Below, in pieces: positions 50,053 to 63,300 of a stretch of 64,000 nt of DNA. The notes beneath the pieces are model-generated. The model saw only the letters and a list, made by a program, of their open reading frames with translations, did no database searches and was not told where the DNA came from. Origin of the DNA: Yamagishiella unicocca. Lineage: Eukaryota > Chlorophyta > Chlorophyceae > Chlamydomonadales > Volvocaceae. Both the position numbers and the translations under genes were made by a program. The stretch is from contig BDSL01000008.1 in the NCBI GenBank assembly GCA_003116995.1, positions 930,001 to 994,000 on the forward strand, in the 5' to 3' direction. Each line of letters starts with the position of its first letter. Position 1 is the first letter of the stretch.

Positions 50053-51331
50053 TTGATCGATGGACAGCACATACGGGTATATGTTGTTTCGGTGCATGTC
50101 GGTATTTGTTTCCTCCGTCTTGTTCGGTGTCAGGCGATGTGCCCGATGGTTCTACCTCTTGGTCTGGAACCCACTGTAACCGTTACAACAACGCGCTCCA
50201 TACCCGCTTGTGTGCGTGCTTTGTAGTCATGGAGCAAATGACGGAGATCTGTCGTTACAAAAACGAAATAATCCAAGCAACAAAGTCCGCAGCATATATA
50301 CAATGCTAAAACTAACCACGCAGGTAGGATCCAACGTACTAGGTTGCAGGATCAGACGGCGTAATAGGTTGAAGGAGGACATATTTCATATTTACATTAA
50401 TAACTGCCAACGCTCGGCACGCTTCGTTATCAAGCAATGCATACGCATATGTATAGATAGGGGGCCCATGACAGCAGCCGATCGAAGCACAATAAGAGCT
50501 TGCATGGCATACGTACATAACATGGCCTGCTGCTTGTGCAATTACTGCAATATTACCTTAACGCGTGGGACCACGTTATCAAGCTAGCGATAGCCACGCA
50601 GCAGTCACTACTCAGCAGCCCCAATTTTCAATTTCAAGGCACGCTGGCCCGTCGACCACACCCACTTAGTTATGGCGTGATGGCCGACCTCACATGCATT
50701 ATATTAAAGAACCCTCGGTTAAGTAAATGAATGGGATCGTCATCATCCAGCCAACAGCAGCCGAGCCAATAATGCCTGGATGAGTTGTTTAAATTAATTG
50801 ACGGACGGAATAATAGCTCCATGCAAACATACATGCCGTCGTATTACATGCAGGGAGCCAACGCTGGGGCGCCGGCCGTATTATCCAAATGTATGACTGC
50901 GTGCGTGAGATACTAGTTACCCTCAGCTGTGGGAGTTGGCTCTTCTTTGCGGCATAATGATTTTTGCCGCACCTGCATTAAATAATGGGCACACAGTTGT
51001 TTTAAAATTTAGTTGTATGTTGAAAGTACACAGGCAGATACGCGGATGCCGCGCAACATGGGCACCCAACAGGCCAGCTTCGAGTTTGGACACGCATCGA
51101 CACAGATAAACAAACGTAAGGTATGTATTTTCCTAAACAACACTCTGGGCCCTTGCTCGGGGTTTCTGATAGTTTGCCCTACCTCACTTGGGTGACATAA
51201 TTATTCTTCCGGTAGGTGTCGCTAGTTTTGGATGCCAGGCAATGCGCCTGATGGCTCTACCTTACTGCCGTCCGGGGCTCATGCTTAATAGGTACAAGTA
51301 GTACCTGACTTGTCACCATGACCACATGTAT
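50053..51331. other. Convergent intergenic region
   Basis: This lies between the stop of the giant gene (50052, plus) and the stop of the beta-helix gene (51332, minus). It holds both 3' UTRs. A plus-strand TGTAA at 50175 serves the giant gene; a minus-strand TGTAA (ttaca near 50845) may serve the other. GC falls sharply here. No further gene is seen. Confidence 0.5.
50175..50179 (+). terminator. TGTAA poly(A) signal of the giant gene
   Basis: TGTAA is located 122 nt past the stop at 50052, on the same strand and before any other candidate. Confidence 0.55.
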
Positions 51332-54300
51332 TTATGTGTAACCGCGGACATCGCTACATACAGCAGACACTGTCTGAGGATACTCAAGACGCCAAAGCAA
51401 ACCCCCCTCCTTATATATTTTTATTGAGTGAAGCACAAAAGTGTCGGTACGCAACATACAAAATGAAACGTATGTACGCCTATGTATGGCATGGCTTACC
51501 TTGGTAAGGAATGTATCTAAGCCACCACTCAAGCTATTACCCAACAGGAATACCGCCGCCTTAGAAGATGCCATACTCAAGCTTTTTACATTTGACATCC
51601 TGGGGCAACAGCCGTGTAACGAGGGTAGTAATACTTGAGCATGCATTTGGTACTGGATTAGGCGGCAAAAAAGCTAAGACAAGCACACGCAAGTAAACCG
51701 ATTACACAGACACAATGAATATACTGACCTCTCGACTGCAGCAACCAGTCCCCGACTTGTTGCATTTGAAGCCGTTGTCTCCATCCTGGAGAGAATATAG
51801 TCCCTTGCCTGCATTAGTTAAGTAAGGGCGAGACAAGTGAGAAAGAGCCCATTAATACTAGCGGTGCTCGCCGTTATCTGCTGCATACTGTGCAGCTTAA
51901 GCCAGCTGTATGTAACCAACAGTTCGGGCACAAAAACAATTAGTTTCCAGCAGTTAGTTGCACATACCTCGCCAAATGTCAGTGACTTTCTTATCTTGGG
52001 ATCTAGTGTATGAAGCCCTGATGATTCAAGCAAGCTATGCCAGTACGTCTGCAGCAAGGAGCATACACTTACATTACGAACATATGTACATAGGTCTGTA
52101 TGATGAACGCAGTTAAGAGTAATACCACTCCTAATTATATTAGGCAGACATCTGTATCGAATTCAACCCAGCCGAGGTTGTGCTGTGCCATGTTCATTGG
52201 TGACGTGATGTAAACATTTTTAGTATGTACTCAATCACCTGGACAATCTGGCAGGCGAAAACGGCAAGTAAGGCAATGTTGATGGCCAGGGCCAAAATGG
52301 ACACGAATATACGCGCTGCATCCGAACTGGTATCTCTGCAACAAATGCAGGCGGCAGGGGGGGGGTGAGATAGAAGCTACGTATTATTAGTCGTCCCTAG
52401 ACATACATACACACGTATGCAGAAGCTATTACCAACACAGCATACATGGCTCCTCTTTCACCCAACTTACAGTTGTGCAAGATATAGAAGAAGGTAAACA
52501 GTCATGATTAAAACATATAGAGACGCAGCTGCTAGCCGGCCAGTGTATTGACTACGATACGGCTGTATGATAGTCTCTGCCACCTGTGGTGGGGAATGGG
52601 GACCGAGTAGCATCAGGTGGATGTATGGCCATTACTATGCAACGATACCGCAAATTCTCGGAATTGGACGACTGCGGACATAATTGTGCAAGGCACACGG
52701 CTGGAGGACACATAAAAGTAAATGATTTATAAAGTGTACGAAGATGCGACTTTGGGTGTATATACATTGCTTAGCTATACATATGTACACGCAGAAATTA
52801 CGATTATATCTGCAATTTCTCCTCCATGCGTCGGTACTGCCATGGACGTTTCTGCAATTTGCTTTGAGTGTAAACGACTGATGTTTTGATATCTGATATC
52901 GGTGAGACCCACCACAGCAGCCACCAGTATGAAAATAATGACCAGCAGCTGAATGCTCGACGAAGATTGGTCTCCAACAAAAGTAACCACAGCTGCCAGT
53001 GTCAGCTGTCTTAGCAGGATGACACTCTCCCACCATATCCACCTGTCAGATGGAATATACAGATTGAAGAAAGCAGCCTTGCATCTTAAATGTACATGAA
53101 ATGCAAAATAAGCGAAGGCAGGACTACTGCGGGCTACAGTACGTAGCTACCTAGGTAAGTCATTGCTGACATGTTACCTACTACCTTGCACATGTCAATC
53201 AGTCTACCAGGGGCATACAAAGTAATAATGAGCGAGATCTATATGCTATTTACTCCTACACATAAATATCTAGTGCAGCCAATTGTCTTCTTGCCTACCT
53301 GGGCTTGTAGTTGGCGACCTCAATGCCTGCAACTGCTCCAGCAATGCGATGATCATCTTGCACATCCTGTCGCTTGAGCTTGGAGTTGAGAACACGTACT
53401 TTCCATGCCATGATGAAAGCGCTTACCATGGGCCAACCTGAAATTGAGGTTGAGTATTTACTCCTCTAATGATGTTTTCATGCACATTTGCCATACTGCG
53501 ATAGCTGGTTGATTGATGGCAGCTTGCTTCCTTGCTCACTTATTATGCATGCCACGCACCCTATCCTTACTTACCAATGCCAAATATGAGGAGGCCAGGG
53601 ACACCAAGAGCTAGCGCTAACACTAAGTGCGCCCCTTCATAGCACTCCATGCCAAAATCTTGCTTCCAGATTACTTGTGTTGGATGAATGCTGGCCTGCA
53701 CATGAAGGGGAGTTCCTAATAATCTGTTATTACTCCCGCATGACTATATTGCACTCTGCTAGACTAAGACCCTAACATCGTCGCATACATGCATGTAATA
53801 TTCTTAATGCTTGGACAACGTATAGGAAGCAAGGAAAGCGCATATATTTGCATGCAGGCGTTAGTTTGCATGTGGAGACTCACACTACTGCTGGTCCAAC
53901 CAACCTACCTCGAACGGATTTCGCAAATTATTTGCTGGGCCAATTTGCTTACAATGAAAAATTGACATCAGCGCCCATGATACAGAAGGGTAGAAAAAGA
54001 ACACGATGGTACTGGTTGTAATCAATAACTTTTGCCGCAAGCTGAGTGAGAGCTGTCCCATAATGGTGCCAGGCACATCTACACCTCGGTACCTATGTGC
54101 AGGCACATTTGGTACATGTTTATTGTAAGGGATCGATACGAAGCATGTAAAACATCGAGATTCAGAATAATGTACGCGTTTCTACACTTAAACCACGCAG
54201 GCTACCATTTGTTGATATTCAGGATGTAAGCAGTGTTCCCTTCAAATGCATGTTGGGGCAAACAACTGGTGCGCGTCTGCATGGTAACAACTGTTATAAT

Positions 54301-57300
54301 GGGCTCCACACCGTAAGGCAGGGCCCACCATCCGTCAGGCGCATCACCGGACAATGAGAGATGAAAGCTTGACAAGGAAACCGGCAAACCCCAAACAAGA
54401 CGCAGGGCCCAGGGATCAAACAGAGGCGTGGTGATGAAGCTTCAATTGCCATCAGCAAATAATAAAATGGATGTATGCACTTGGCATCATTATCCACCCA
54501 GCCAGCCACTCAACGCTTCGTTGTTTCCACCAGGTCTGGACTACTAGCATCATTGCATACGTTTTTTGCGGACACACAATATACAAGCATATGTACATAT
54601 GTAAGCGTTAGTCGTTTTCGAGCACAAGCGTGTTGGAGATAAGTGGGTTAATGTGCTTGCACGTGTATGTGGCAAGACACTAACTTACCGAAGGAAGTAG
54701 TATTCCAAGATGCCAGAGATCACGAAGGTAATATATGTCCCAATGAAGGTATAAAGTGGTGCCAGAACAGTCACCACAACACGGGTAATGGATTGTGAAA
54801 CCGAAAGCCCGGATGATAGGGAGCAGTCCAGAGATACCAGTGTGCCTGTAGGACAGAACATGTCATTTAATCTCAATATGCCTGTGTTGGCTCGAAACAG
54901 GTTGGAACGGTGATTGTGTCGCACAGTGTCAACTACACCAGGACAATGCGAAAAGTGATCACGGATAACAAGTGTTGATTGGTATTCGGCTCGCTGCAAA
55001 TTACGATTGCATTTGTTTTGCGGAATTATCAAGTTAGGTACGTATTCTTTGGCCCATCACAAGGATTGGATACAGGATGTAACTTGAAGTGCATGGTAGC
55101 TAGCCATAAAACAATGGCGAACAATATCATGATAGGTACTGAAGTCTTACCAGGATAACTTGTAGCCTGATTACATACACTGAAGAATACATCCATGACA
55201 GTGGGGACCTCAAGTTGGACAGCACCCAACAAGGCTAAAACCTAAAAATCCACAGGGCAGTTGTAGGGCTTTGTTACATGTGAAGCAAATTGTTTCCTCC
55301 CATAACAACTACGTGTCAGCATGTCCAGGCACACCAGCCTCGCAAAAAAACACAGTATGCGAATGAACAAAACATGTACTGTTGTATCTACAAGAGAAAT
55401 AACTTGCCACTTGCCTGCAGGTATGTAATGAGGATTCGAATGACGGTGGCAAGCTGAGCACATGATTGCAGACCAGGGCTCCCTCGTGTGTCCCATCTCG
55501 TACTGCCAAGTCGACCATGTGACATCTGTGATGGCATTGAATCCTTCTGGCTATCCTGTGCCAAGTAGCTTTCGGGTAAAGCCAAATCACCCGCAGAAAG
55601 AGCGTCCCCAGACATTGGAGAAGAGCAGGTCATCTGATCTGCAGTGGGAATTGCTGATGGTTCCACCAAGTCCAAGACAAGTACAACCTCGGTTGATGTG
55701 GTCCCATTCGAAGGTTTGCTGTAATAATTGAGGAAGTTCCCAGACATTGCCTTTGCAAGTGGTGGAGGTAGTGACTGATAGTCATCAGACAATGTGCCAG
55801 GTGTCTTGCTGGATTCGCCGGCTTCATCATGATGACCATGATTGCTTCCCTGGACACCATTGTACTTCAGCAACCGTAAGCTAGAATGCAATGCCAGGGC
55901 AAATGACAACAATGTGAACAGTGTAGCCAAAACGTAGAAAAGGCTGTTCAATGCCTGCAAGGTGTGCATGAAGTAGGATGCACATGTGTACATGTACACC
56001 AGTTAGCCTAGGCACACATCATGCAAATAATAGATGGAGTGTTCTGAACATAAGCGATCTTTCTGTTATTATGTTTTGCTAAACAAAATGATACTAGTAA
56101 CATGCGCATAGATGTGCACCATCAAGCTTATCCAAGTCAATACCATACCTGCACAATATCAATGGAAACAAATAAGTAAGTAATTATTGGTCAAGATGTG
56201 CAGTTACAGAAGGAAGTAAATAATTCCCCGGCCACCTTCCTGTAACTGTAAGGTAATTCACGAAGCCAATGTACATAACGGCAAAAATTCCCTCCACCCC
56301 GCCAGCCGTCCTGGTAATGGTGATCTGGGTCATACTTATGTGTACCATGTACCGAAACCAATGCACGAGGAGTTTGTGACCACAGACGTCACCAAAGTGA
56401 TGGACCAATACACAGCTTATACATGTCTGGGCGGTGAACTTAGCAGTTTTGTTCAAAATTTGGATGCTAGGCACTGGAAAGTAAGGTTACTGTCCATGTC
56501 CGGGAGGCATATGATGAGATAAACGTGTAAATATCGCTCAGAGGCCTTTCTATAATTTGAAGTATTTCCTCAGAACCCTTCCTACCTGTAACTGAAAAAT
56601 AATTCCATTTTTTTGGTTGATAAGGTGCAGGTACCGTACATTGTACCAACAAAGATAACACCCAGCCAGGAATTATGGGCTTCATATACACGCTCATCAA
56701 CTCCGTATACAGTCGAGTGACAATTAATATTGATAACTATTATGGGCAATGCTTACCTTCGGTGGACATTTTGTGCATGTGGCGACATTTACCCATCCAA
56801 AGCTCGGCTTACACTCTCCACACAGCGTGCCAGTGTATCCCTCCGCGCATTGCGCTGCCATGTAACCAGGCCTGCACAGTGCTCGCCTGGTCACCGGCTG
56901 TATATTTTGGCAGAGCAATCTTGCGGTACATGCCGCGTACTATTACATCCGCACTTACAATATTGGACGAACTGCACTGAGAAGCTGCATCTGGTACAGG
57001 GTGCCATTGGTGATGTCACCTGGTTGACGGCCACTGCTTGAAATATTGGCTACCAAGTAGTCTTTTTCCCATAATGGGTATGAAGCGTTCCTTTGCAGAT
57101 TGCGAGCAATCTGTATAACACACAAACGAGCGAGGACAGATGTATCTGTGTGTTTTCGCTTGCAAATGTGTGTCGAGGACGTATGCTACATCATATCATA
57201 TTAGATAGGGTCAACATAAAAACGAGGACACATATACATTTAGGTACATATATACCTAAGCGTTCGTCCGACCTTATCACAAAAGTATTCATGGTAAGCA

Positions 57301-60300
57301 TTATGTTACAAAAGTACACGTGAATCAATCCATAGTGTCAATTGCTAGTGGTCAAGTGAGGGATTATGGCCAACGAACCTGATAGATTTGGCGTTGCACT
57401 TGCCCCAAAATTTGTGACCGGTTTGTGCTTGTACAAGCAGCTGGATTTGGACACTTTAAAACCTGTATTCAGTCACACAGCCACACACGTGTGAGGTGTC
57501 ACCATGCATTTCATATACAGGCCTTAATTAAATAGCCAGGGATACTGCTGTACGCACCTGGCTGCTGAAAACATTGCTGTGCCATGCCCCATCCTTGGGC
57601 ACCATAAATCCAACACCGTCACTTGGGTAGCTGCACTCAGCATTAATTGGACAGGCTAGACAAGAATCCTGCAGCATTACAAGTCACATGAGTAAAGGAC
57701 ATCTGGCATCGATTGCTTGAAGTGGAATATATTTTGGCATTATTTGTCTAATTAATTGTAGCAGATCGTTGCTTTAGCTCACAGCTTTTGTGTCCAAATT
57801 ATAAGATCCCGGCTTGCACTTGATGCATTCATCGAGGCTTCCAGGTGATAGGAACTCATTTATGCCACATGGGCGCACAGATACCTGGACCTGAGGCATG
57901 GATTTGTCGATGGCATATGCAGGGTTCAAATGTGTTATGACTGTTCGTTGATAGGTCAGTAGGTCGTGTAGATAGCACTGCAACTGCCATTAGTACCCAT
58001 AAACCACAAATGTTGATTGCCTTGTGCTTACTGTGGAAGGTTTTAAATAACGGTCTAAATTGCTTGCACGGCCACTGAAGGTTATGTTGTGAGTCCCCTC
58101 ACTGCTACGAAGCTTGAGGTTGTTGAAAAGTGCGATGCCATCGAAGGCCAGTGCTTTGCTGGTACCTGACACCTGCATGCCCTCAGCAGAGGAGGCGGAA
58201 CATTACACCTACTACTAGCAAGGCGCTCTCGTATATCAAGTATTAGGTGAGGGTGAGGATATGTGTTAGAAAAGGAAGTGGCACCACATATATATGTTCA
58301 TCCAGCAAAAGTAGTGTGGGTTGCCCGAGTGAAAGTAGTGCGTGTGGGTTGCCCGAGTGAACATTTTTAAGGCATAACAACACATGCATGCAAGTTACTA
58401 CAACGACACATGCATGCACTCATTCTACCATTCATCTATGTACATAATTCTGTTACTATCTAAGACTCACAAGTGGTGAGTCCGCTTGTACTATGACAGC
58501 AGGTTGCACATCAGCATCACCAGTGCAATTATTACCAAGCCAATCATGAACTGTCACAGGTAGCTGTAGATCGGTGTTGGAACTGTAGAAGTCCTCATGA
58601 GGCTGGACCTGCCAACCGTGCAAATAAATTTATATGGGTTGAACATATGTCAGTTTCGATTAGTGACATGGACGATTATTTCGTGTAGCTTACATGCTAA
58701 GTAAGTATGAGCATGTGTAAATAATGCTTACATCCAAACTATGCAGAAGCGCATATATATATTGCACATGTAGGTAGTATCCATTGAATACGAACTGTTA
58801 TAGTGGGGCAACTTACCACGAGAAAATATGGCGTGCTCCCGATGTCATTACCAGTGACTGCAGTATTGTACTCCCAGTCAGAACAAGGCAATTGAGTGTA
58901 TGGCATGCCATACCATGCTGTATCATTTACCACAACTGGGGTGGGGCTGTCTTTTACTATACCCAATCCAAATGGCAAGATATGTTCAAGATTCGCAAGG
59001 GAAACTGAGGCTAACTCCGTTGTGTACACCATTGAACCATTGGACATGTACAGCCTGCTCGTGGTTGGGTCGGTCGGACCACCCCATTTTCGAAGCAACT
59101 CATTTTGCTGTTTTTTCCCCAGTTTCGCATACCATGAGGATGGTGGTTTCCGACGTGGTACAAAAAATGTTATATTTATTTGAGAGCTGTTATGCTGTTG
59201 TACTGTTGAGTCAACCACACTGCTGCTTGTGATGGAACTACTACTTGTCAGAACATGTGACTGGTCAGATGGGCAGGCAATGATCTCAGAAATTCCTTCA
59301 TCTCTGAAAAATAGTCCACCACCTCGGCCACGCAGGGCGGTATTTCCTGCCGGCAGCAGATAGAGGGGTTGATGAACGTGTAATTGAGGTTAAGTAGTAA
59401 TTATGCACGGAGTTCTTGTCAACACTGACTGCGCCTCATACTAAAACCTGCATAGATAGTACGTACCTACAAAATAACACAGAATAAGCAAAGCTGTATT
59501 ATGAAATCTCATTTGCCTACCTGAAATGTTCACATTCAACAAAAATACATGATAGCAACCGGCTTGGCTGAGACATCCACGTCCCTCAGCAATGTAAAGA
59601 CCACCACCATCGAACTCTGCTTGGTTTAAGGCTATATCTGATGTGTCAATCTGTAGGCATAGTATACAGGGTAAAGGATAAGTTTTACCTCGCCCCAATA
59701 CTTCAGGCAGGATGAAGATGAGAGCATTTGGTCGACATGAGGGCAGCCATAGAGTGCATATTGTATGAGAGTGCATACTTTAGATACACCGGACTGGACG
59801 AATAACCGATTTAGGCACTGATAACTGTCCTATGCTAGTGTAATATATTTAAGAAAGTACTCCTGCTCCATCATCTTACTTCTACCCTATTAGCAAGAGA
59901 CTGGTCATTATCCAGTAGTACTTGGCTCACCTTGACCAAGCCACCTGCTGTACCGACAACACAAATTGCACCTCCACCGCCTCGCATGCATGGTTGGTTA
60001 ACATCCATTCCACGGATACCCATGTAACCGTCCATTCCACGGATACCCATGTAACCGTTGTCACTTGAAGGCATACTGGCAGTATTAGCGAGGAACCGGG
60101 TTCCGTTCATGTAAACCTGTATGTGTGTGTGTGTCTGTTAGCATGGAAGACACCGTTTGGTTTATAAGGAATCGGCCGCTAAATAAAGCAGGCAAATTCC
60201 AAATGTTGCGTGGGCTAGGAAATCGCGTGCAGTGCAATGACGTTCCAAACACCAAAAAACGCCAAATGAGGTCGAAATTAAGTCGAGGATGTGAGCTCCT

Positions 60301-63300
60301 TTATTTATCTTAGGACGTTATTCGCACAGCATTTGGTAAATTCGCGTCCACATACATACATTACCTTTTGATTAGCATCGAGGTAAAGTGCACCCCCACC
60401 ATTGGCTGTGTTGTTAAAAAACATGATTGCGGGCTGATCAAAGAGGGCTACAGATTCGGGTGTAATGTAACGGGTTACAGATCTGAACGTAGGATCACCA
60501 GGTTGCCTGTATATATGAAAGGGGACATGTGTAATCAGCTTCCATCACTTGACTGGTGCATTTGGCAATAGTCACGAGCACTCCTAATAATCGCTATCAC
60601 TCACATGCATGTTTTAAAATGGAAAACATCGTATGCATTAGCGGCATGATACTCACCCAGTTTCCGTCGTATCATAACGCTTGTAGCCCCCTTGTAGGAA
60701 CAGTGTTTCGTTCGAGGGGTACCAGGAAACGCTCAACTGGATCATACTGGAGGTGAAGCTTACGTCGAGGACATCACGCACGAAAATGCCGCCGCCTATG
60801 ATAGCTGTGTTGTTTGCAAATAGAATGCGATACAACAGACCTCCATCTTTGGCTTGTGGGTTTGGTGCACCAGGTGCCATGGCCAGATGCGGCGGTACAG
60901 TCATACCAAAAAAAGGGAACGTCGACGCCTCACAATTTATTTGAAATTGGGGGCTTGATAGGATAGCAACTGATCCGCCTGAAATGCAAAATTGAAAGAA
61001 GTAAATTCAGCGGGGAAAACACGTAAATTCAAATGTGCAGGGAAACGCTCCATATTACGTAGTGCTCACCAATATGTGCAACATTATTAGTAAAGTTTGC
61101 CGAGTTTTCTATGACAAGCTCGGAATGGCTGACATAGAGAGCCCCTCCAAACCCTACATCCAGCTGAATCAGCGGTGAGTACGGCGTTTCAATATTATCA
61201 GGCCCCATGACAGTTGACGTTTCCAGCCATGACCATGAATCTGTTACGCTGTTGTTGTCAAAGGAACAATCTAATGTCTTCACAAGTAACATCCTGCGCT
61301 GGGTTAATGCACCAAGGTGTAGAGTGTCAGTTAGACGTGAACGGGTCAATTGTGCACCACGCGCGCAATGCACAGCAAACATTGTAGTTGGACAGCAGCG
61401 GTTGACCAATGGACCACATGTGGGCAGTGCTCAGACTAGCGGGTGGTCCATGGACCCCACATGGATGCTCCATGCAATGGAAGGACCTATGCTAGCTCGG
61501 CCTAAGAGTAGTACATATGAGTAATAGATACGCAACTCGGCAGTACTACTTAAGCCAAGCCTGTAAATATCTGTAAGCCACACATAACTTGTGGATCCGT
61601 CCCTTAATCAACAAGTTATGGGTGCAGGTTCTAGACATGTCCGCACATGGTGTTTTTCAGCCAGTTATGCAGGTACGTTTAAAAAATTGTTATGTTTACA
61701 AAACTGGTAATGGATTCGACTGAAGTCCAGTTATTATAGTAATGCGCACATAGCAGGTAACTCCTGGTAAGGTCACTGGTACGTATTCAAATGTCATAAT
61801 AAAAACGTTGTATATATGTTAGTAGTTTATTGCTGGGAACGCTACCATATACCACCATTTTAGATGAGGAGACGAACCTGGAGGCTGCCACAGCACCACC
61901 CATGACTGCGTTGTTGCTCCCAAAATGTGATGATAATAGCTGGACTGAACTCTTTGTACCGAAACCATCAACGACACGCAGCGCACCACCTGCATGGCGG
62001 CGTACCTACGTACAGCAGTGGCAGCATAATAATGGGCAGCCAGACACCAACCATAATCATAGGCAGCCAGATACCGAGCATTTGTTTTGCTTTACCGTTC
62101 CGATTGCCTATGCATGAATTATAAACAGCATTGTCAAACAAATGTATACAGCCTCATTATCACATGGCAGCTATCCGGCCTTACCCTGTTGCGCAGGAAC
62201 TTGGAACGGCAAACATTGAGTACCTTTGTATTTTCAACATACATCCCTCCTGCAAGTTGTGTACATACGTTATGTGCAATATCAACAACAGCAGATATTA
62301 AATGTATAAGCCGAGTTGCTGTATGTTTTGCCCAAGGGTTCTCTAAATTGGTCGTACGGGGACCACTGTAATACATGCCCATGTCAGATACAGATGTCCT
62401 ACCAATGCTCACCTCCGCCTGCCTGGTCAGACTTCCCCAATGGAGCCGTAAGTGTCGACGTGGGGTTCAGCATGGCCTGATTGTCATAAAAGTGACATTC
62501 ATCCAGCTCCCAGGCGCTCTCATCTGAAACCCTAACTCCGGCCACAGCACCTCCTCTGCGACCTGTCCATTTAGAGTACATAAATTGCAACGTCTTCAAT
62601 AATGGCAATGGCTTCACTCATGCTGCACATCTTTATTCCTTTTAAATGCGTTTAATGCCAGCAGGCTTTGACAATGCCTGGTCACAAGGCCATCACCACA
62701 AGCATGAAAACATGATGGTCGTATCCTGGTGCGGAGGATTCTTTAATGTGGTGGTGTACGTAACCATCAAGTTTGTCGTAAATCGTGGTCCCACCTGCAG
62801 TGTTTCTCGAGAACGTGCATTGGGTCATTGAATTCGTTCTTCTAGAAGGGTCCGTTTCTTGAACCTCTGATTTGACCATCCACAGGGCACCACCATCCGC
62901 ATGTGTGGCATGATTGTCCTCAAAGCTGCATAGGCACGAGTTGTAGGATCAGTCTGCGTGACAGCAAGCCTCTGCTCACTAACATAGCACACAAACTGCA
63001 TCTGGCTCCTTGGAGTTGTAGTAAATACCGTCATATTTAAGTAAGCAAGCAACGGTGACAAATAAAGGGAATGGTGAAGGGAAGTATGGCCGTGTATTAT
63101 CAGGTAGGATGGGGTGTAAATAAGAGCATGTAAATGAGATGTAACAATAGTCAAGTATGTATGGTATGCATTACATTGTTTGCTAAAAATGTTTTCCTAC
63201 TTCTTCTACCATATATAGCAGTAAAGTAGGGTTAGTTTGCCCTTGTTCTCTTACCTGGTACCATGTATAGTAGAAAAATAGAACTGGCGCAACATAACTG